Origin: Streptococcus mutans
GTDB lineage: Bacteria > Bacillota > Bacilli > Lactobacillales > Streptococcaceae
Direction: 5' to 3'
DNA: 64,000 nt
NCBI RefSeq assembly: GCF_006739205.1
Contig: NZ_AP019720.1
Coordinates: 930,001-994,000 of the forward strand
The translations under genes and the position numbers were made by a program. Positions 27,228 through 36,597 of this stretch are shown one piece after another (the first letter of the stretch is position 1; the number at the start of each line of letters is the position of its first letter). Under the pieces are notes generated by a model. That model ran no database searches and was not told where the DNA came from. It saw only the letters and a program-made list of their open reading frames with translations.

Positions 27228-29861
27228 ATGAAAAAGAGAATCTATTGGAAAACGATTTATACGGCTTTGCTGCAATCTAAAGGACGTTTTATTTCCATCA
27301 TGCTTTTGATGTTTCTAGGCTCCTTTACCTTTATTGGTTTGAAGGCAACTAAACCCAATATGCAAACTTTAGCAAGAAATTACCTGCAAACCCATAAAAC
27401 GGCAGATTTGTTTGTCACAGCTAGCTCTGGTTTTAGTAAAGCCGATCAGACAGAACTGAATAATATCAAAAATGCCCAAATAGACTTTGGCCAAGTAACA
27501 GATATGACACTCGCAGGAAAAGATGACGCCATGCGTGTCTTTTCTAAGACTCAAACCCTCTCAACTTATCATGTGGAGTCAGGACGTTTACCCAAAAAGG
27601 CTGATGAAATTGCCTTAATTTCAACCTTGAAAAAAAACTATAAAATAGGAGATACTTTGACTTTTCAATCTTCTGAGAAATCTCTTTTAAAGAGAAGAAA
27701 GTTCAAAGTGGTTGGCTTTATCAATTCATCGGAAATATGGTCAACTTTAAACTTAGGCTCATCAACAGCAGGTGATGGGACGCTATCAAGTTATGCTCTG
27801 GTCACCTCATCAGCCTTTGCTAACAAGACCAATACCTTAGCGCGCATTCGTTACAATACCTTAAAAAATAGGAATCCTTTTTCTGATGATTACAGCTCAA
27901 AAGTTAGACGTTATCAAGATGACTTAGATAAATTGTTAGAAGATAATGGCAAGAATCGCTTAGCAGAGTTAAAGGAAGCACCACAGACAAAAGTTAATCA
28001 AAGTAAACAAGCCTTAGCAGCAGCTAAAAAACAATTGCAAGAAAAGGAAGCAGCAATCAATGGCTTGCCGGCTTATCAACAAGAGCGGGCGCAAGCCTCT
28101 CTTCAAGAAGCAAGTCAGCAACTTGCCCAGAAAGAAAAGCAAGTTAAAAGTGCTCAGGCTAAAATTGACGCTATAGTGGAGCCTACTTACAGTACTTATA
28201 CACGCTCCACCATGTTAGGTGGTGAAGGCTATACGGTTTACAATTCTAATGCCAATAGTATGGGAAATCTTGGCAATATCTTTCCTATTGTCTTATATGC
28301 TGTTGCGGCTTTGGTCACCTTTACGACCATGACACGTTTTGTTGATGAAGAAAGAACTAATTCCGGTGTTTTCAAAGCTTTAGGCTATTCTAATCAAGAT
28401 GTGATTCAAAAATTTCTCGTCTACGGCTTTGTGGCTAGTTTGATAGGAACAATTCTTGGCATTTTCGGTGGTCATTACCTTTTGGCAAGAATTGTTGCTC
28501 AGATTTTTACAGGTAAAATGACCCTTGGTAATCTTCATCTTGCTTTTTATTGGTCCTATAGTCTTATTGCCATTCTCTTAGGTCTTGTTAGTGCTGTCTT
28601 GCCAGCCTACTTAATTGCCAGACGAGAATTAAGTGAAAAACCTGCTCAATTATTACTTCCCAAGCCACCGATGAGAGGGGCAAAAATTTTCCTAGAGCGC
28701 TTGGGATTTATTTGGAATCATTTGAGTTTTACTCATAAGGTGACAACACGAAATATTTTTCGTTATAAACAGCGGATGCTGATGACCATCTTTGGTGTTG
28801 CAGGTTCCGTTGCTTTGCTCTTTGCAGGTCTTGGCATACAGTCTTCCCTAGGAACAGTCATTAAGGAGCAATTTACACAGTTAACACCTTATCATCTAGT
28901 AGTAAGCAAGAAAGATGGGACTGAGAATGATCAGGAATTGACAGATTTCTTGAAATCAAAAGAGGTCTCTAGCTATCAAAGCCTTTATTATACCCATGTC
29001 ATGGAAGAAATTCCTCATATTAAGGACCGTCAGTCTATTGCCATTATGGTATCAGATAAAAAAGACTTTACGGATTTTGTCCATTTAAAAAATGTTGATT
29101 CTGTTCATTCGTTGACCTTGCCAAAAGAAGGCGTCCTAATTTCTGAAAAGTTAGCCCGCTTTTATAAGGTTAAGGCAGGCAATAGCTTTAAGTTCAAAGA
29201 TAGTAAAGGTAAAAAGCGGCAGGTCAAAGTAGGAGCAGTGGTTAAGATGAATGCTGGGCATTATCTCTTCATGACCAAGTCTGCTTATCAAAAGATCTTT
29301 GCTGAAAAGCCAGATAATAATGCTTATTTCATCAATCTAAAGAATGATTCTGTTTCTCATATTAAAGATACAGCAACAAAGCTTTTAGCCATGACTAGTG
29401 TTGCTTCTGTTACGCAAAATACAGCGCGCATGAAGACCATCAAGACCATTGTGACATCGCTAAATGCTGCTATGACTGTCTTAGTTGTTATTACCATTCT
29501 CTTAGCTCTTGTTATTCTTTATAATTTAACCAATATCAATATTGCAGAACGTATTAGAGAACTCTCAACTATTAAAGTTCTCGGATTTTATAATAGAGAA
29601 GTAACACTCTATATCTATCGAGAAACGATTGTTCTCTCCTTGGTAGGAATTGCTTTTGGATTATTAGCAGGGCGCTACCTGCATCAATTTATTATGGAAA
29701 TGATTGGTTCGGATAATGTTATGTTTGGCACAACTGTTGCTGGCACTGTTTATCTTATTCCTGTTTTCTTTATCCTGCTGATTTTGCTCATTTTGGGTTG
29801 GCTGATTAATCGCCGTCTGAAAAATCTCGATATGCTAGAAGCTTTGAAGTCAGTGGATTGA
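27228..29861 (+). CDS. FtsX-type ABC permease with extracellular coiled coil
   Basis: An 877-residue permease with two FtsX domains. Topology: N-terminal helix (about 20-40), a large extracellular region to about residue 355, including a long coiled coil rich in Lys, Gln and Glu (about 255-320), three helices (about 350-465), a second N-terminal-type helix (about 520-540), another extracellular domain, and three final helices (about 740-865). Works with the ATPase encoded just upstream; AAGGAGG precedes the start. The coiled coil recalls PepT-like or FtsX/EcsB-type permeases that contact wall enzymes, but no specific client is indicated. Terminator at 29923. Confidence 0.88.
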   Translation: MKKRIYWKTIYTALLQSKGRFISIMLLMFLGSFTFIGLKATKPNMQTLARNYLQTHKTADLFVTASSGFSKADQTELNNIKNAQIDFGQVTDMTLAGKDDAMRVFSKTQTLSTYHVESGRLPKKADEIALISTLKKNYKIGDTLTFQSSEKSLLKRRKFKVVGFINSSEIWSTLNLGSSTAGDGTLSSYALVTSSAFANKTNTLARIRYNTLKNRNPFSDDYSSKVRRYQDDLDKLLEDNGKNRLAELKEAPQTKVNQSKQALAAAKKQLQEKEAAINGLPAYQQERAQASLQEASQQLAQKEKQVKSAQAKIDAIVEPTYSTYTRSTMLGGEGYTVYNSNANSMGNLGNIFPIVLYAVAALVTFTTMTRFVDEERTNSGVFKALGYSNQDVIQKFLVYGFVASLIGTILGIFGGHYLLARIVAQIFTGKMTLGNLHLAFYWSYSLIAILLGLVSAVLPAYLIARRELSEKPAQLLLPKPPMRGAKIFLERLGFIWNHLSFTHKVTTRNIFRYKQRMLMTIFGVAGSVALLFAGLGIQSSLGTVIKEQFTQLTPYHLVVSKKDGTENDQELTDFLKSKEVSSYQSLYYTHVMEEIPHIKDRQSIAIMVSDKKDFTDFVHLKNVDSVHSLTLPKEGVLISEKLARFYKVKAGNSFKFKDSKGKKRQVKVGAVVKMNAGHYLFMTKSAYQKIFAEKPDNNAYFINLKNDSVSHIKDTATKLLAMTSVASVTQNTARMKTIKTIVTSLNAAMTVLVVITILLALVILYNLTNINIAERIRELSTIKVLGFYNREVTLYIYRETIVLSLVGIAFGLLAGRYLHQFIMEMIGSDNVMFGTTVAGTVYLIPVFFILLILLILGWLINRRLKNLDMLEALKSVD

Positions 29862-29922
29862 TCTGGAAATGTTATAAACAGTATGATTTTACAGAAAAAA
29901 AGAATGGTTCCTTGTTTTGTAG

Positions 29923-29962
29923 TGCAAACAGTTTCTTAAGGCTGTTTGCATTATTATTTTGA
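29923..29962 (+). terminator. Terminator of the FtsX-type ABC operon
   Basis: Perfect 9-bp stem TGCAAACAG (29923-29931) with CTGTTTGCA (29942-29950), followed by TTATTATTTT. Confidence 0.8.
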
Positions 29963-30004
29963 ATTTAAACTAAAAATAGTATTTAAAAAAAGTCGCACTT
30001 TTGT

Positions 30005-30037
30005 TATAATGGTATCAATATGATAACAGTGTTATCA
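30005..30037 (+). promoter_or_regulatory. -10 box and perfect TetR-type palindrome
   Basis: TATAAT (30005-30010) is followed by TGATAACAGTGTTATCA (30021-30037), a perfect 8-bp-arm palindrome around one base. An overlapping partial dyad TATCA-ATA-TGATA starts at 30013. Position after the -10 fits a repressor roadblock for the TetR gene that starts at 30053. Confidence 0.75.
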
Positions 30038-30052
30038 AAAAGGAGATGATCC

Positions 30053-30664
30053 ATGGTTAGAAAAGATGAAACCTTAAATTTGGAAATTTTAAATAGTGCC
30101 AAGAAAGAATTTCTAACATATGGCTATCAAGAAGCTTCTTTACGTCGGATTTGTAAAAATGCTGGTGTAACAACAGGAGCTCTCTATAAACGCTATTCAG
30201 GGAAAGAAGCTTTGTTTGGTACCCTTCTTGAACCTACTGTGCAAGCAATAGAGATGATGAAACAAGAGTATCTGCAAAATGATTATCAATTGTTAAGAGA
30301 AAATAGGCTATCACAAATGTGGAACAAATCTTTAGATGAATTGACTGACATCATGCAGTTCATCTATGACCACGAAGATAGCATGCGTTTATTACTCTTT
30401 AAATCTCATGGCTCAAAATTTGAGACTTTTCAGCAGCAAATGATTGAGGGGTTGACAGATAGTACTTATCATTATCTTGAGCAAGCTTATCAAGAAGGAA
30501 AAATTTCTCATATCCTTGACAAGTCTCAGCTTTGTTTAGCTATGACTGCCTATTACAAAGCTATTATCCAGCCTTTGGAGCAGGGGTGGTCTTATCAAGA
30601 AGCCCTCTTGGCTTGTCAAACTATTATTAAACTCTTTAATTGGTCTCACTTATTAGGCTTTTAG
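30053..30664 (+). CDS. TetR family regulator of the downstream ABC exporter
   Basis: A 203-residue regulator with an N-terminal HTH (YQEASLRRICKNAGVTTGALYKRYSGKEALF, residues about 25-55) and a helical ligand domain with TetR_C-type features. It is the first gene of a unit with two half-size ABC exporters starting 10 bases later, so it probably controls its own operon through the palindrome at 30021-30037. AAGGAGATGATCC precedes the start. Confidence 0.9.
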   Translation: MVRKDETLNLEILNSAKKEFLTYGYQEASLRRICKNAGVTTGALYKRYSGKEALFGTLLEPTVQAIEMMKQEYLQNDYQLLRENRLSQMWNKSLDELTDIMQFIYDHEDSMRLLLFKSHGSKFETFQQQMIEGLTDSTYHYLEQAYQEGKISHILDKSQLCLAMTAYYKAIIQPLEQGWSYQEALLACQTIIKLFNWSHLLGF

Positions 30665-30674
30665 AGGAGGTAGT

Positions 30675-32447
30675 ATGAAGAAAAAATCAACAATGGCTTG
30701 GATATCTGAGTTCATTGCACCCTATAGATTTCATTATATAGCAAGTGTGCTTTTAGCCTTTGCTTCCGTTATTTGTGGTTTTCTGCCTTATTTTTATATT
30801 GGACGGATTATTCGTGATTTGTTCAATGGTCTTAAAAATGGGCAGCTTTATTTACAAGCATGTCTGTGGATGGCTGTTTTTTGGTTGGCTTATGCCATTT
30901 GTCATGCTCTATCAACGGCTCTTTCGCATAGAGCTACTTTTATTGTTTTAGCGGACATTCGTTTTCGTTTAACAGAAAAATTAGCTAAGATTCCTTTAGG
31001 ATCTGTCTTTGCGCAATCGTCTGGATCCTATAAAAATATTATCGTTGAGCGTGTGGATGAAGCTGAAACAACCCTAGCTCATATTATTCCAGAATTCACG
31101 GCGTCCTTATTTGGTCCTTTAATTGTTTTAATTTATATGATAAGATTGGATTGGCGTTTGACCCTTTTATCTCTTTTAACCTTGCCAATCGGCATTTTAT
31201 TTTATGTCAATATGTTGCGTAAGAGTAAGGGAGATTTTGAAAATACAGTGGTTAAGACTAAGGCTTTAAATGATACAGCTGTTGAATATATCAATGGCAT
31301 TGAAGTGATCAAGGTATTTGGAAAGGAAAAATTTTCCTATCAGAAATTTGTCACAGCAGCTAAAGAAGGAGCTGACTGTTTTATTGATTGGATGCGTAAG
31401 TGTCAATTTGATATGGCAGCAGTCATTGTTATCATGCCTTCGATCTTAGCTATCCTTTTACCTGTTGGTGCTTATTTTGTTTATAGTGGCAGTTTATCCC
31501 AAGACAATTTCATTTTACTAATGATTTTATCAATGGGATTGCTGACGCCTTTGATAACACTGGGAACTTATATGGATGACATTAGAAAAGTGGGGACCAT
31601 TTTTGGTGAAATTACGGAAATTTTGGAACATCCTGATTTACAACGGCCACAAGAATTGGAGCAACCTTTACAAGGAAACGATATTCTTTTAGAAAAGGTT
31701 TCTTTTGCCTATGAAGAGGACAAGGATGTACTGCATGATATTTCTTTGACCATCAAATCTGGGACAGTCAATGCCTTGGTCGGTCCTTCGGGTTCTGGTA
31801 AATCCACTTTGGCCAAATTAATAGCTTCCTTTTGGGATGTTAGAACAGGCAGCATTTCTTTTGGCGGACTTGATATCAGAAAGATTCCACTGGAAGAATA
31901 CAGTCGGCTGATCGCCTATGTTTCTCAGGACAATTTTCTCTTTAATGATAGTATTTTAGAGAATATTCGTTTGGGCAAGCCATCTGCCAGTGATGAAGAG
32001 GTTTACCAAGTTGCTAAAGATTGCGGTTGTTATGATTTTATCATGAATCTTGAAAATGGCTTTGCAACGCAGGTTGGTAGTTCTGGCAGCAGCCTGTCTG
32101 GCGGTGAACGCCAAAGAATAGCCATTGCCAGAGCCATGCTAAAGGATGCCCCTGTGGTTATTTTGGATGAAGCGACTGCTTATACCGATCCTGAAAATGA
32201 AGCTCTGGTACAATCAAGTATTGCACAATTAGTGAAAGACAAAACCTTGATTGTGATTGCCCATCGCCTCTCAACCATTGCTGATGCAGATCAGATTATT
32301 TTAGTAAATGAGGGACATATAGAAGCAATTGGCAAGCAAGAAGACTTACTCAAGTCAAGCGACCTCTATCAAAAGATGTGGCAGGCACATTTGTCGGTCA
32401 AAGATGCAGACCGTGATGAAAAGATAGGAGGCCTGGCTCATGCTTAG
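30675..32447 (+). CDS. ABC exporter half-transporter, subunit 1
   Basis: A 590-residue fused membrane-ATPase protein of the type IV exporter family. Six membrane helices (to about residue 310) precede a nucleotide domain with Walker [10 protein letters not shown], signature SLSGGERQR, Walker B VVILDEATAYTD and H-loop IAHRL. Catalytic Glu and His are intact. It overlaps the next gene by 8 bases, so the two products are likely a heterodimer. Relatives include the YbtP/YbtQ-type and multidrug exporters; the substrate is not evident. AGGAGG precedes the start. Confidence 0.92.
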   Translation: MKKKSTMAWISEFIAPYRFHYIASVLLAFASVICGFLPYFYIGRIIRDLFNGLKNGQLYLQACLWMAVFWLAYAICHALSTALSHRATFIVLADIRFRLTEKLAKIPLGSVFAQSSGSYKNIIVERVDEAETTLAHIIPEFTASLFGPLIVLIYMIRLDWRLTLLSLLTLPIGILFYVNMLRKSKGDFENTVVKTKALNDTAVEYINGIEVIKVFGKEKFSYQKFVTAAKEGADCFIDWMRKCQFDMAAVIVIMPSILAILLPVGAYFVYSGSLSQDNFILLMILSMGLLTPLITLGTYMDDIRKVGTIFGEITEILEHPDLQRPQELEQPLQGNDILLEKVSFAYEEDKDVLHDISLTIKSGTVNALVGPSGSGKSTLAKLIASFWDVRTGSISFGGLDIRKIPLEEYSRLIAYVSQDNFLFNDSILENIRLGKPSASDEEVYQVAKDCGCYDFIMNLENGFATQVGSSGSSLSGGERQRIAIARAMLKDAPVVILDEATAYTDPENEALVQSSIAQLVKDKTLIVIAHRLSTIADADQIILVNEGHIEAIGKQEDLLKSSDLYQKMWQAHLSVKDADRDEKIGGLAHA

Positions 32448-34185
32448 TATTTTAAAACGCTTTTTTGATTTTTGTACCGAAGAAGATCGTAAAAAATTTT
32501 ATACTTCCCTTGTCCTAGGGCTTCTAAAAGCCATGATTGCAGCCATGCGAATTCCAGCCATTGCCCTTATTTTGAATGCTTTGATTATCAATAAACTGTC
32601 AATGACGGTTATTTGGCAGGCAACAGGTATCTTGTTGCTGTCTCTTGTGCTCAATATCTTTGTAACCTTAAAGATAACCATGCTGCAAACAGAAGGTGGC
32701 TATCATACTTGTGCACAAAAGCGCATCGAAATCGCTGAGCATATTCGTTATTTGCCTATGGGCTATTTCAATCAAAATAGCTTGGGAAAAATTACCAGCA
32801 TTACAACCAATACTTTGGAAAGTTTATCCAATATTGCCACACGAGTGGTTATGGTAACGACACAAGGTTTCTTGACGACTGCTGTTATCACACTTTTTGT
32901 CCTTCTTTATGATTGGCGAATCGGTTTGATTCTAATCGCTGGCTTAGCCGTCTTTCTCCTGCCAAATGGTTTAATGCGCATGCAGGCTGGAGCTATAACG
33001 CCTATTAAGCAAAAAGCCGACACTGACTTGGTGGATGTTATTTTGGAATATGTCCAAGGTATCGCTGAAGTAAAAAGTTTCAACATTACCAAACAATCGG
33101 CTAAACGGTTGTCTCAAACAATTTTTGCCAAAAGAGATGCCGATATTAAAATGACCTTGGTCACTGTACCTTGGATTGCTGTTCAAAATATCATCACCAA
33201 ATTAACAGGGGTTGCCATGTGTGGTGCAGCTATTTGGTTTTACTTGCAAGGCAGCATGGACTTGCTGATCTGTATGATGATGGTCATCAGTGCTTATATG
33301 GTTTACGAAAGCTTAGATGGCGTCAGCAGCTTTTCTTCCCTTTTAAGATCTGTTGATTTAGCAGTGGAATTGGTCCAAGAAGTTTTTGCCTTGCAACCAA
33401 TGAACACCAAAGGACAAGATATTCAACCACAAACTAGTACTCTAGAACTTGATCAGATTACTTTTACTTATGAAAAACGTCCAATCATCGAAAATCTTTC
33501 CCTGACCATTCCTGAAAAAACACGAACAGCTATTATCGGCCCTTCGGGTTCTGGTAAAACGACCCTTTGTCATCTGATAGCACGCTTTTGGGACCTTGAC
33601 AGTGGCAGCATTCGTTTAGATGGTCACCCATTGACAGACTATAGTTATGACAGCCTGATTCGCAACTTCAGTTTTGTTTTCCAAAATGTCTATCTTTTCG
33701 AAGATAGCATTGAAAATAATATCAAATTCGGACGGCAAGAAGCCAGCCATGAAGAAGTCGTTGCCGTGGCTAAAAAGGCTAGATGTCATGATTTCATTAT
33801 GAACTTGCCAAATGGCTATGAAACCATTATTGGTGAAGCAGGCGCCAGCCTGTCCGGAGGCGAAAAACAAAGAATCTCCATTGCGCGTGCCATGATGAAG
33901 GATGCGCCAATTATTATTCTTGATGAAGCTACGGCCAATATAGACCCTGAAAACGAAGCAGAACTCATGACAGCCGTTGATGAATTAACACAAGATAAAA
34001 CCATTATCATGATTGCCCACCGCCTGAAAACCGTTGAAAATGCGGATCAAATTGTTGTTCTTGACAAAGGACAAATTGTCCAACAAGGCAAGCATGCCCA
34101 ATTAGCTCAACAAGCAGGCATTTATCGTGATTTCATCACAACAAGAAAAGAAGCCCTCTCATGGAAACTAGCAACAGAAAACTAG
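32440..34185 (+). CDS. ABC exporter half-transporter, subunit 2
   Basis: A 581-residue partner of the previous protein, with six membrane helices and a nucleotide domain: Walker A GPSGSGKTT, signature SLSGGEKQR, Walker B IIILDEATANID and H-loop IAHRL, all intact. So neither half shows the degenerate site common in heterodimeric exporters. The start overlaps the upstream stop by 8 bases. Last gene of a TetR-controlled three-gene operon, closed by the hairpin at 34217. Confidence 0.92.
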   Translation: MLSILKRFFDFCTEEDRKKFYTSLVLGLLKAMIAAMRIPAIALILNALIINKLSMTVIWQATGILLLSLVLNIFVTLKITMLQTEGGYHTCAQKRIEIAEHIRYLPMGYFNQNSLGKITSITTNTLESLSNIATRVVMVTTQGFLTTAVITLFVLLYDWRIGLILIAGLAVFLLPNGLMRMQAGAITPIKQKADTDLVDVILEYVQGIAEVKSFNITKQSAKRLSQTIFAKRDADIKMTLVTVPWIAVQNIITKLTGVAMCGAAIWFYLQGSMDLLICMMMVISAYMVYESLDGVSSFSSLLRSVDLAVELVQEVFALQPMNTKGQDIQPQTSTLELDQITFTYEKRPIIENLSLTIPEKTRTAIIGPSGSGKTTLCHLIARFWDLDSGSIRLDGHPLTDYSYDSLIRNFSFVFQNVYLFEDSIENNIKFGRQEASHEEVVAVAKKARCHDFIMNLPNGYETIIGEAGASLSGGEKQRISIARAMMKDAPIIILDEATANIDPENEAELMTAVDELTQDKTIIMIAHRLKTVENADQIVVLDKGQIVQQGKHAQLAQQAGIYRDFITTRKEALSWKLATEN

Positions 34186-34216
34186 TTGCCAGAAGACATG
34201 AGTCGCTATCTAAACC

Positions 34217-34254
34217 AAAAGGAGAAAACTATGAAATAAGGTTTTCTCCTTTTT
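34217..34254 (+). terminator. Terminator of the TetR-ABC exporter operon
   Basis: AAAAGGAGAAAAC (34217-34229) pairs perfectly with GTTTTCTCCTTTT (34241-34253). The loop contains ATGAAATAA behind an AAGGAG, probably by chance. Confidence 0.9.
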
Positions 34255-34461
34255 GCGAGCAAGCAAATGCAAAACGTTTTTAGATGTCAACTGATATTCG
34301 GTTGATTTTTTAAATAATGGGTTAATGTCGATTTATATTTGGGTAGCCTTTTTAAATGTCAACTAACGTTAATAGCATCAAAGCGCCAAACCCAGTGCTT
34401 TTTTGCCTTGATTGGGGTATAATAGGAGTGTTTGAAACTATTATGATATAGGGAGTATATA
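34255..34461 (+). promoter_or_regulatory. AT-rich intergenic stretch with promoter of the Abi_C unit
   Basis: A TATAAT box lies at 34418-34423, 38 bases before the next start, with only weak -35 candidates near 34395. The 9-mer ATGTCAACT occurs twice (near 34282 and 34357) in similar TTTTTA-rich surroundings. No other structure is clear. Confidence 0.45.
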
Positions 34462-35253
34462 ATGGAATACAAAATTTCCCCAGTTTACAGAATGAAATTA
34501 TTAGAAAAAGTAGAAAAAGAAATTTGGAATCGGTATAAAAGTTATAAAGATGTTGAGCAGTATATGAAACTTAATCAGATATACGATGGGTTTGGGCAAG
34601 TTGATTTTGATATTTCTTATTTCAGTGAAGGGAAGAATAAGGAGAAAATTAACCTAATTGAAACATTAAGGGTGATTGCTAAAGATATACCAGATAAATT
34701 ATTAAAAATGGCCATTGACTTAGGGATTGAAACACCGGACTACATTCCATCTATTCCTACTTTTCGAAATGAACTGAAAGCAGACTATAAAAATGCTTCG
34801 ACAAGTTTTGAAAAAGCATTCCAAAATATAGAGGAAGACCCTGCTGAATCGGTAGGATATGCAAACTCGGTTCTTGAGAGCATTATCAAGGAAATTTTAA
34901 AAGATCAGAGATTTGATATTGATGCGACAAAATTAACAAATGGTAAATTAGTAAAAGCAATTTTAAAGGAATTTGGATTAAATCCTAATAGTCCTCAAAT
35001 GCCTGATGAAATAAAGAGTATTGGAAGTTCTCTTACGACTGTTTCAAAAGCTATTGAGGATTTGCGGAGTGATAAGACATCATTTCATGGTCATGATTCG
35101 GAGAAGTATCTTATTGATGAACCTTTATATGCTTATTTTATTGTCAATGCCTGTGCAACTGTTGGGTTATTTTTGATAAATTTTTACGAAAAGAAATTTC
35201 CAAAAGAAGTAGAAAACATCAATAATGATGAAGGGAATGATTTGCCGTTTTGA
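34462..35253 (+). CDS. Abi_C-type (abortive infection C-terminal domain) protein
   Basis: A 263-residue cytoplasmic protein. The N-terminal 115 residues show no recognised domain. The C-terminal half (about 120-240) resembles the Abi_C domain found in abortive infection proteins: a helix with VGYANSVLESIIKEILK, then LVKAILKEFGLNP, the SSLTTVSKAIEDLRSDKTSFHGH segment and a final helix ending VNACATVGLFLINFYEK. The RxxKxxxHGH-like block is the most conserved part of that family. An AGGGAG site lies 8 bases upstream. Base composition is more AT-rich than the flanking operons, as for acquired DNA. It pairs with an unrecognised gene 28 bases on; phage defence is inferred from the domain only. Confidence 0.65.
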   Translation: MEYKISPVYRMKLLEKVEKEIWNRYKSYKDVEQYMKLNQIYDGFGQVDFDISYFSEGKNKEKINLIETLRVIAKDIPDKLLKMAIDLGIETPDYIPSIPTFRNELKADYKNASTSFEKAFQNIEEDPAESVGYANSVLESIIKEILKDQRFDIDATKLTNGKLVKAILKEFGLNPNSPQMPDEIKSIGSSLTTVSKAIEDLRSDKTSFHGHDSEKYLIDEPLYAYFIVNACATVGLFLINFYEKKFPKEVENINNDEGNDLPF

Positions 35254-35280
35254 TAGTGCTTATGAATAAAAGAGGTAAAT

Positions 35281-36303
35281 ATGATATTTGACAGTCTTGA
35301 AAGTATATTTAATATTTTGGAAAAAATTAATGTTCGTAGGAAACATATTAAGATAGAGTCTATTAACATTACTGATGACAGGAGTAGTAAAGAATACGTT
35401 AAAACATTAGGTACTCCAAACGAGAATCATTATTCTAATTTAGTTCATAACATAGTCACTGTTCAAAATAATAGTGGCAAAACACAGGCTATTACAAGTG
35501 TTCAATTAAAAAATGTTCAACTTACTTCAAAATCGTTTCCGGTTATTCAATATGATGGTGGTTTTATAAATGACACCCAAGAGTTTTGCTTTATGTTAAT
35601 TAATAACGGAAATAAAGCAGGACAGACAGCAGATTGTATGGTGAAATTTTACGCTACTGAACAGTCTCAAAAAAAGTATGAATTACTCTTAGAATATCCA
35701 ATAGAAACACAGGAAATTGAGGAGGGACAAATTAAAGTTGTAGCTTTGGTTGACTATTTGAATAACTTTAAGCAATATTTTGAAGAGAATGATAATGTTA
35801 GAGGTATTAGGGTTGAAGTCATTAGAAATGAGAAAGTCTTATTTGACGATGGTCAAGGCTATAATAGAGAACAAGGAAGATTTGTGAAACCATTAGGAGG
35901 GACTGGAATTCCTATAAATCTTAACAAGACTCTGTTCAGAGTACCCAGAGGATTTAAATTTGAAAAAGAATTAATTCAAAAATGTCATCAGCCCTTAAAT
36001 ATTGGTACAAACACAATTGATTTTTACATTCTAACAGAAGAAACAGCTTCTTTAAACTATGAAGTTGAATTAATAAGTGGAAATAAACGTATCTGTCCTC
36101 CTCAAAATGAAGGTAAGATTAAACTTGATGTTTTTGTTCCTTGTTACAAAGTTTTGGATAATCATACTTATGGAAAATTTTATGAGGTACTTGAAAAACA
36201 GGGAATTAGGTGTGATGATATATTTACAGTAACAGATATGAAATTAATTAAGGAAGACCTAGTATATAATATATACGAACCATTGGAAAAGATGGATTGG
36301 TGA
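35281..36303 (+). CDS. Unrecognised protein, partner of the Abi_C-type gene
   Basis: A 340-residue soluble protein that I do not recognise. It starts with a short amphipathic helix (FDSLESIFNILEKINVRRK) and continues with many alternating beta-type segments, for example IVTVQNNSGKTQAITSVQLKN and QTADCMVKFYATEQSQ, suggesting two beta-rich domains. No signal peptide or membrane helix is seen and no catalytic motif stands out. GAGG lies 9 bases before the ATG. The gap to the Abi_C-type gene is 28 bases and both are AT-rich, so they look like one transcription unit. Just downstream is a broken Fic-like gene. Confidence 0.6.
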   Translation: MIFDSLESIFNILEKINVRRKHIKIESINITDDRSSKEYVKTLGTPNENHYSNLVHNIVTVQNNSGKTQAITSVQLKNVQLTSKSFPVIQYDGGFINDTQEFCFMLINNGNKAGQTADCMVKFYATEQSQKKYELLLEYPIETQEIEEGQIKVVALVDYLNNFKQYFEENDNVRGIRVEVIRNEKVLFDDGQGYNREQGRFVKPLGGTGIPINLNKTLFRVPRGFKFEKELIQKCHQPLNIGTNTIDFYILTEETASLNYEVELISGNKRICPPQNEGKIKLDVFVPCYKVLDNHTYGKFYEVLEKQGIRCDDIFTVTDMKLIKEDLVYNIYEPLEKMDW

Positions 36304-36309
36304 ATCTAA

Positions 36310-36586
36310 CAGTGCTGTATAGTTAATATTTTACATATCGAATTTATGTTGGAAGCTATTTTAGAGACCTTGCAGGAGTATTCGCTCAAGGAAGTGAGCG
36401 ATAAAGAAGAAACAGTCTTTAAGCAGGTTCAGGAATATCTTGCTAGTCACGATTTTATTAAGGGTCAAAGATTTGCAAGGGCTGACAGCATTGAGTCCTG
36501 TCAATTCTAGACGTTACTTAACGAAGTTTACTCAGTTAGGTTTATTGGATTCTAAAGGCAGTAATAGGGATAGAAGGTATCAATAA
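36310..36586 (+). pseudogene. Frameshifted 3' remnant, Fic-like winged-helix end
   Basis: An open frame from 36310 reads HIEFMLEAILETLQEYSLKE and continues through KEETVFKQVQEYLASHDFIKGQ before a stop. After about 36470 the sense continues in another frame with LTALSPVNSRRYLTKFTQLG to a stop at 36584-36586. Joined, this looks like the C-terminal helix and winged-helix tail of a Fic/filamentation-type protein. The catalytic Fic part is absent. It therefore is the tail of a gene whose 5' part has been lost, right at the edge of the Abi_C unit. The family assignment is tentative. Confidence 0.5.
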
Positions 36587-36597
36587 AAGGAGAATTC

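Noticed and set aside
34217..34254. AAGGAG followed by ATGAAATAA in a terminator loop
   Set aside because: A two-codon frame inside a perfect terminator hairpin; most likely chance.
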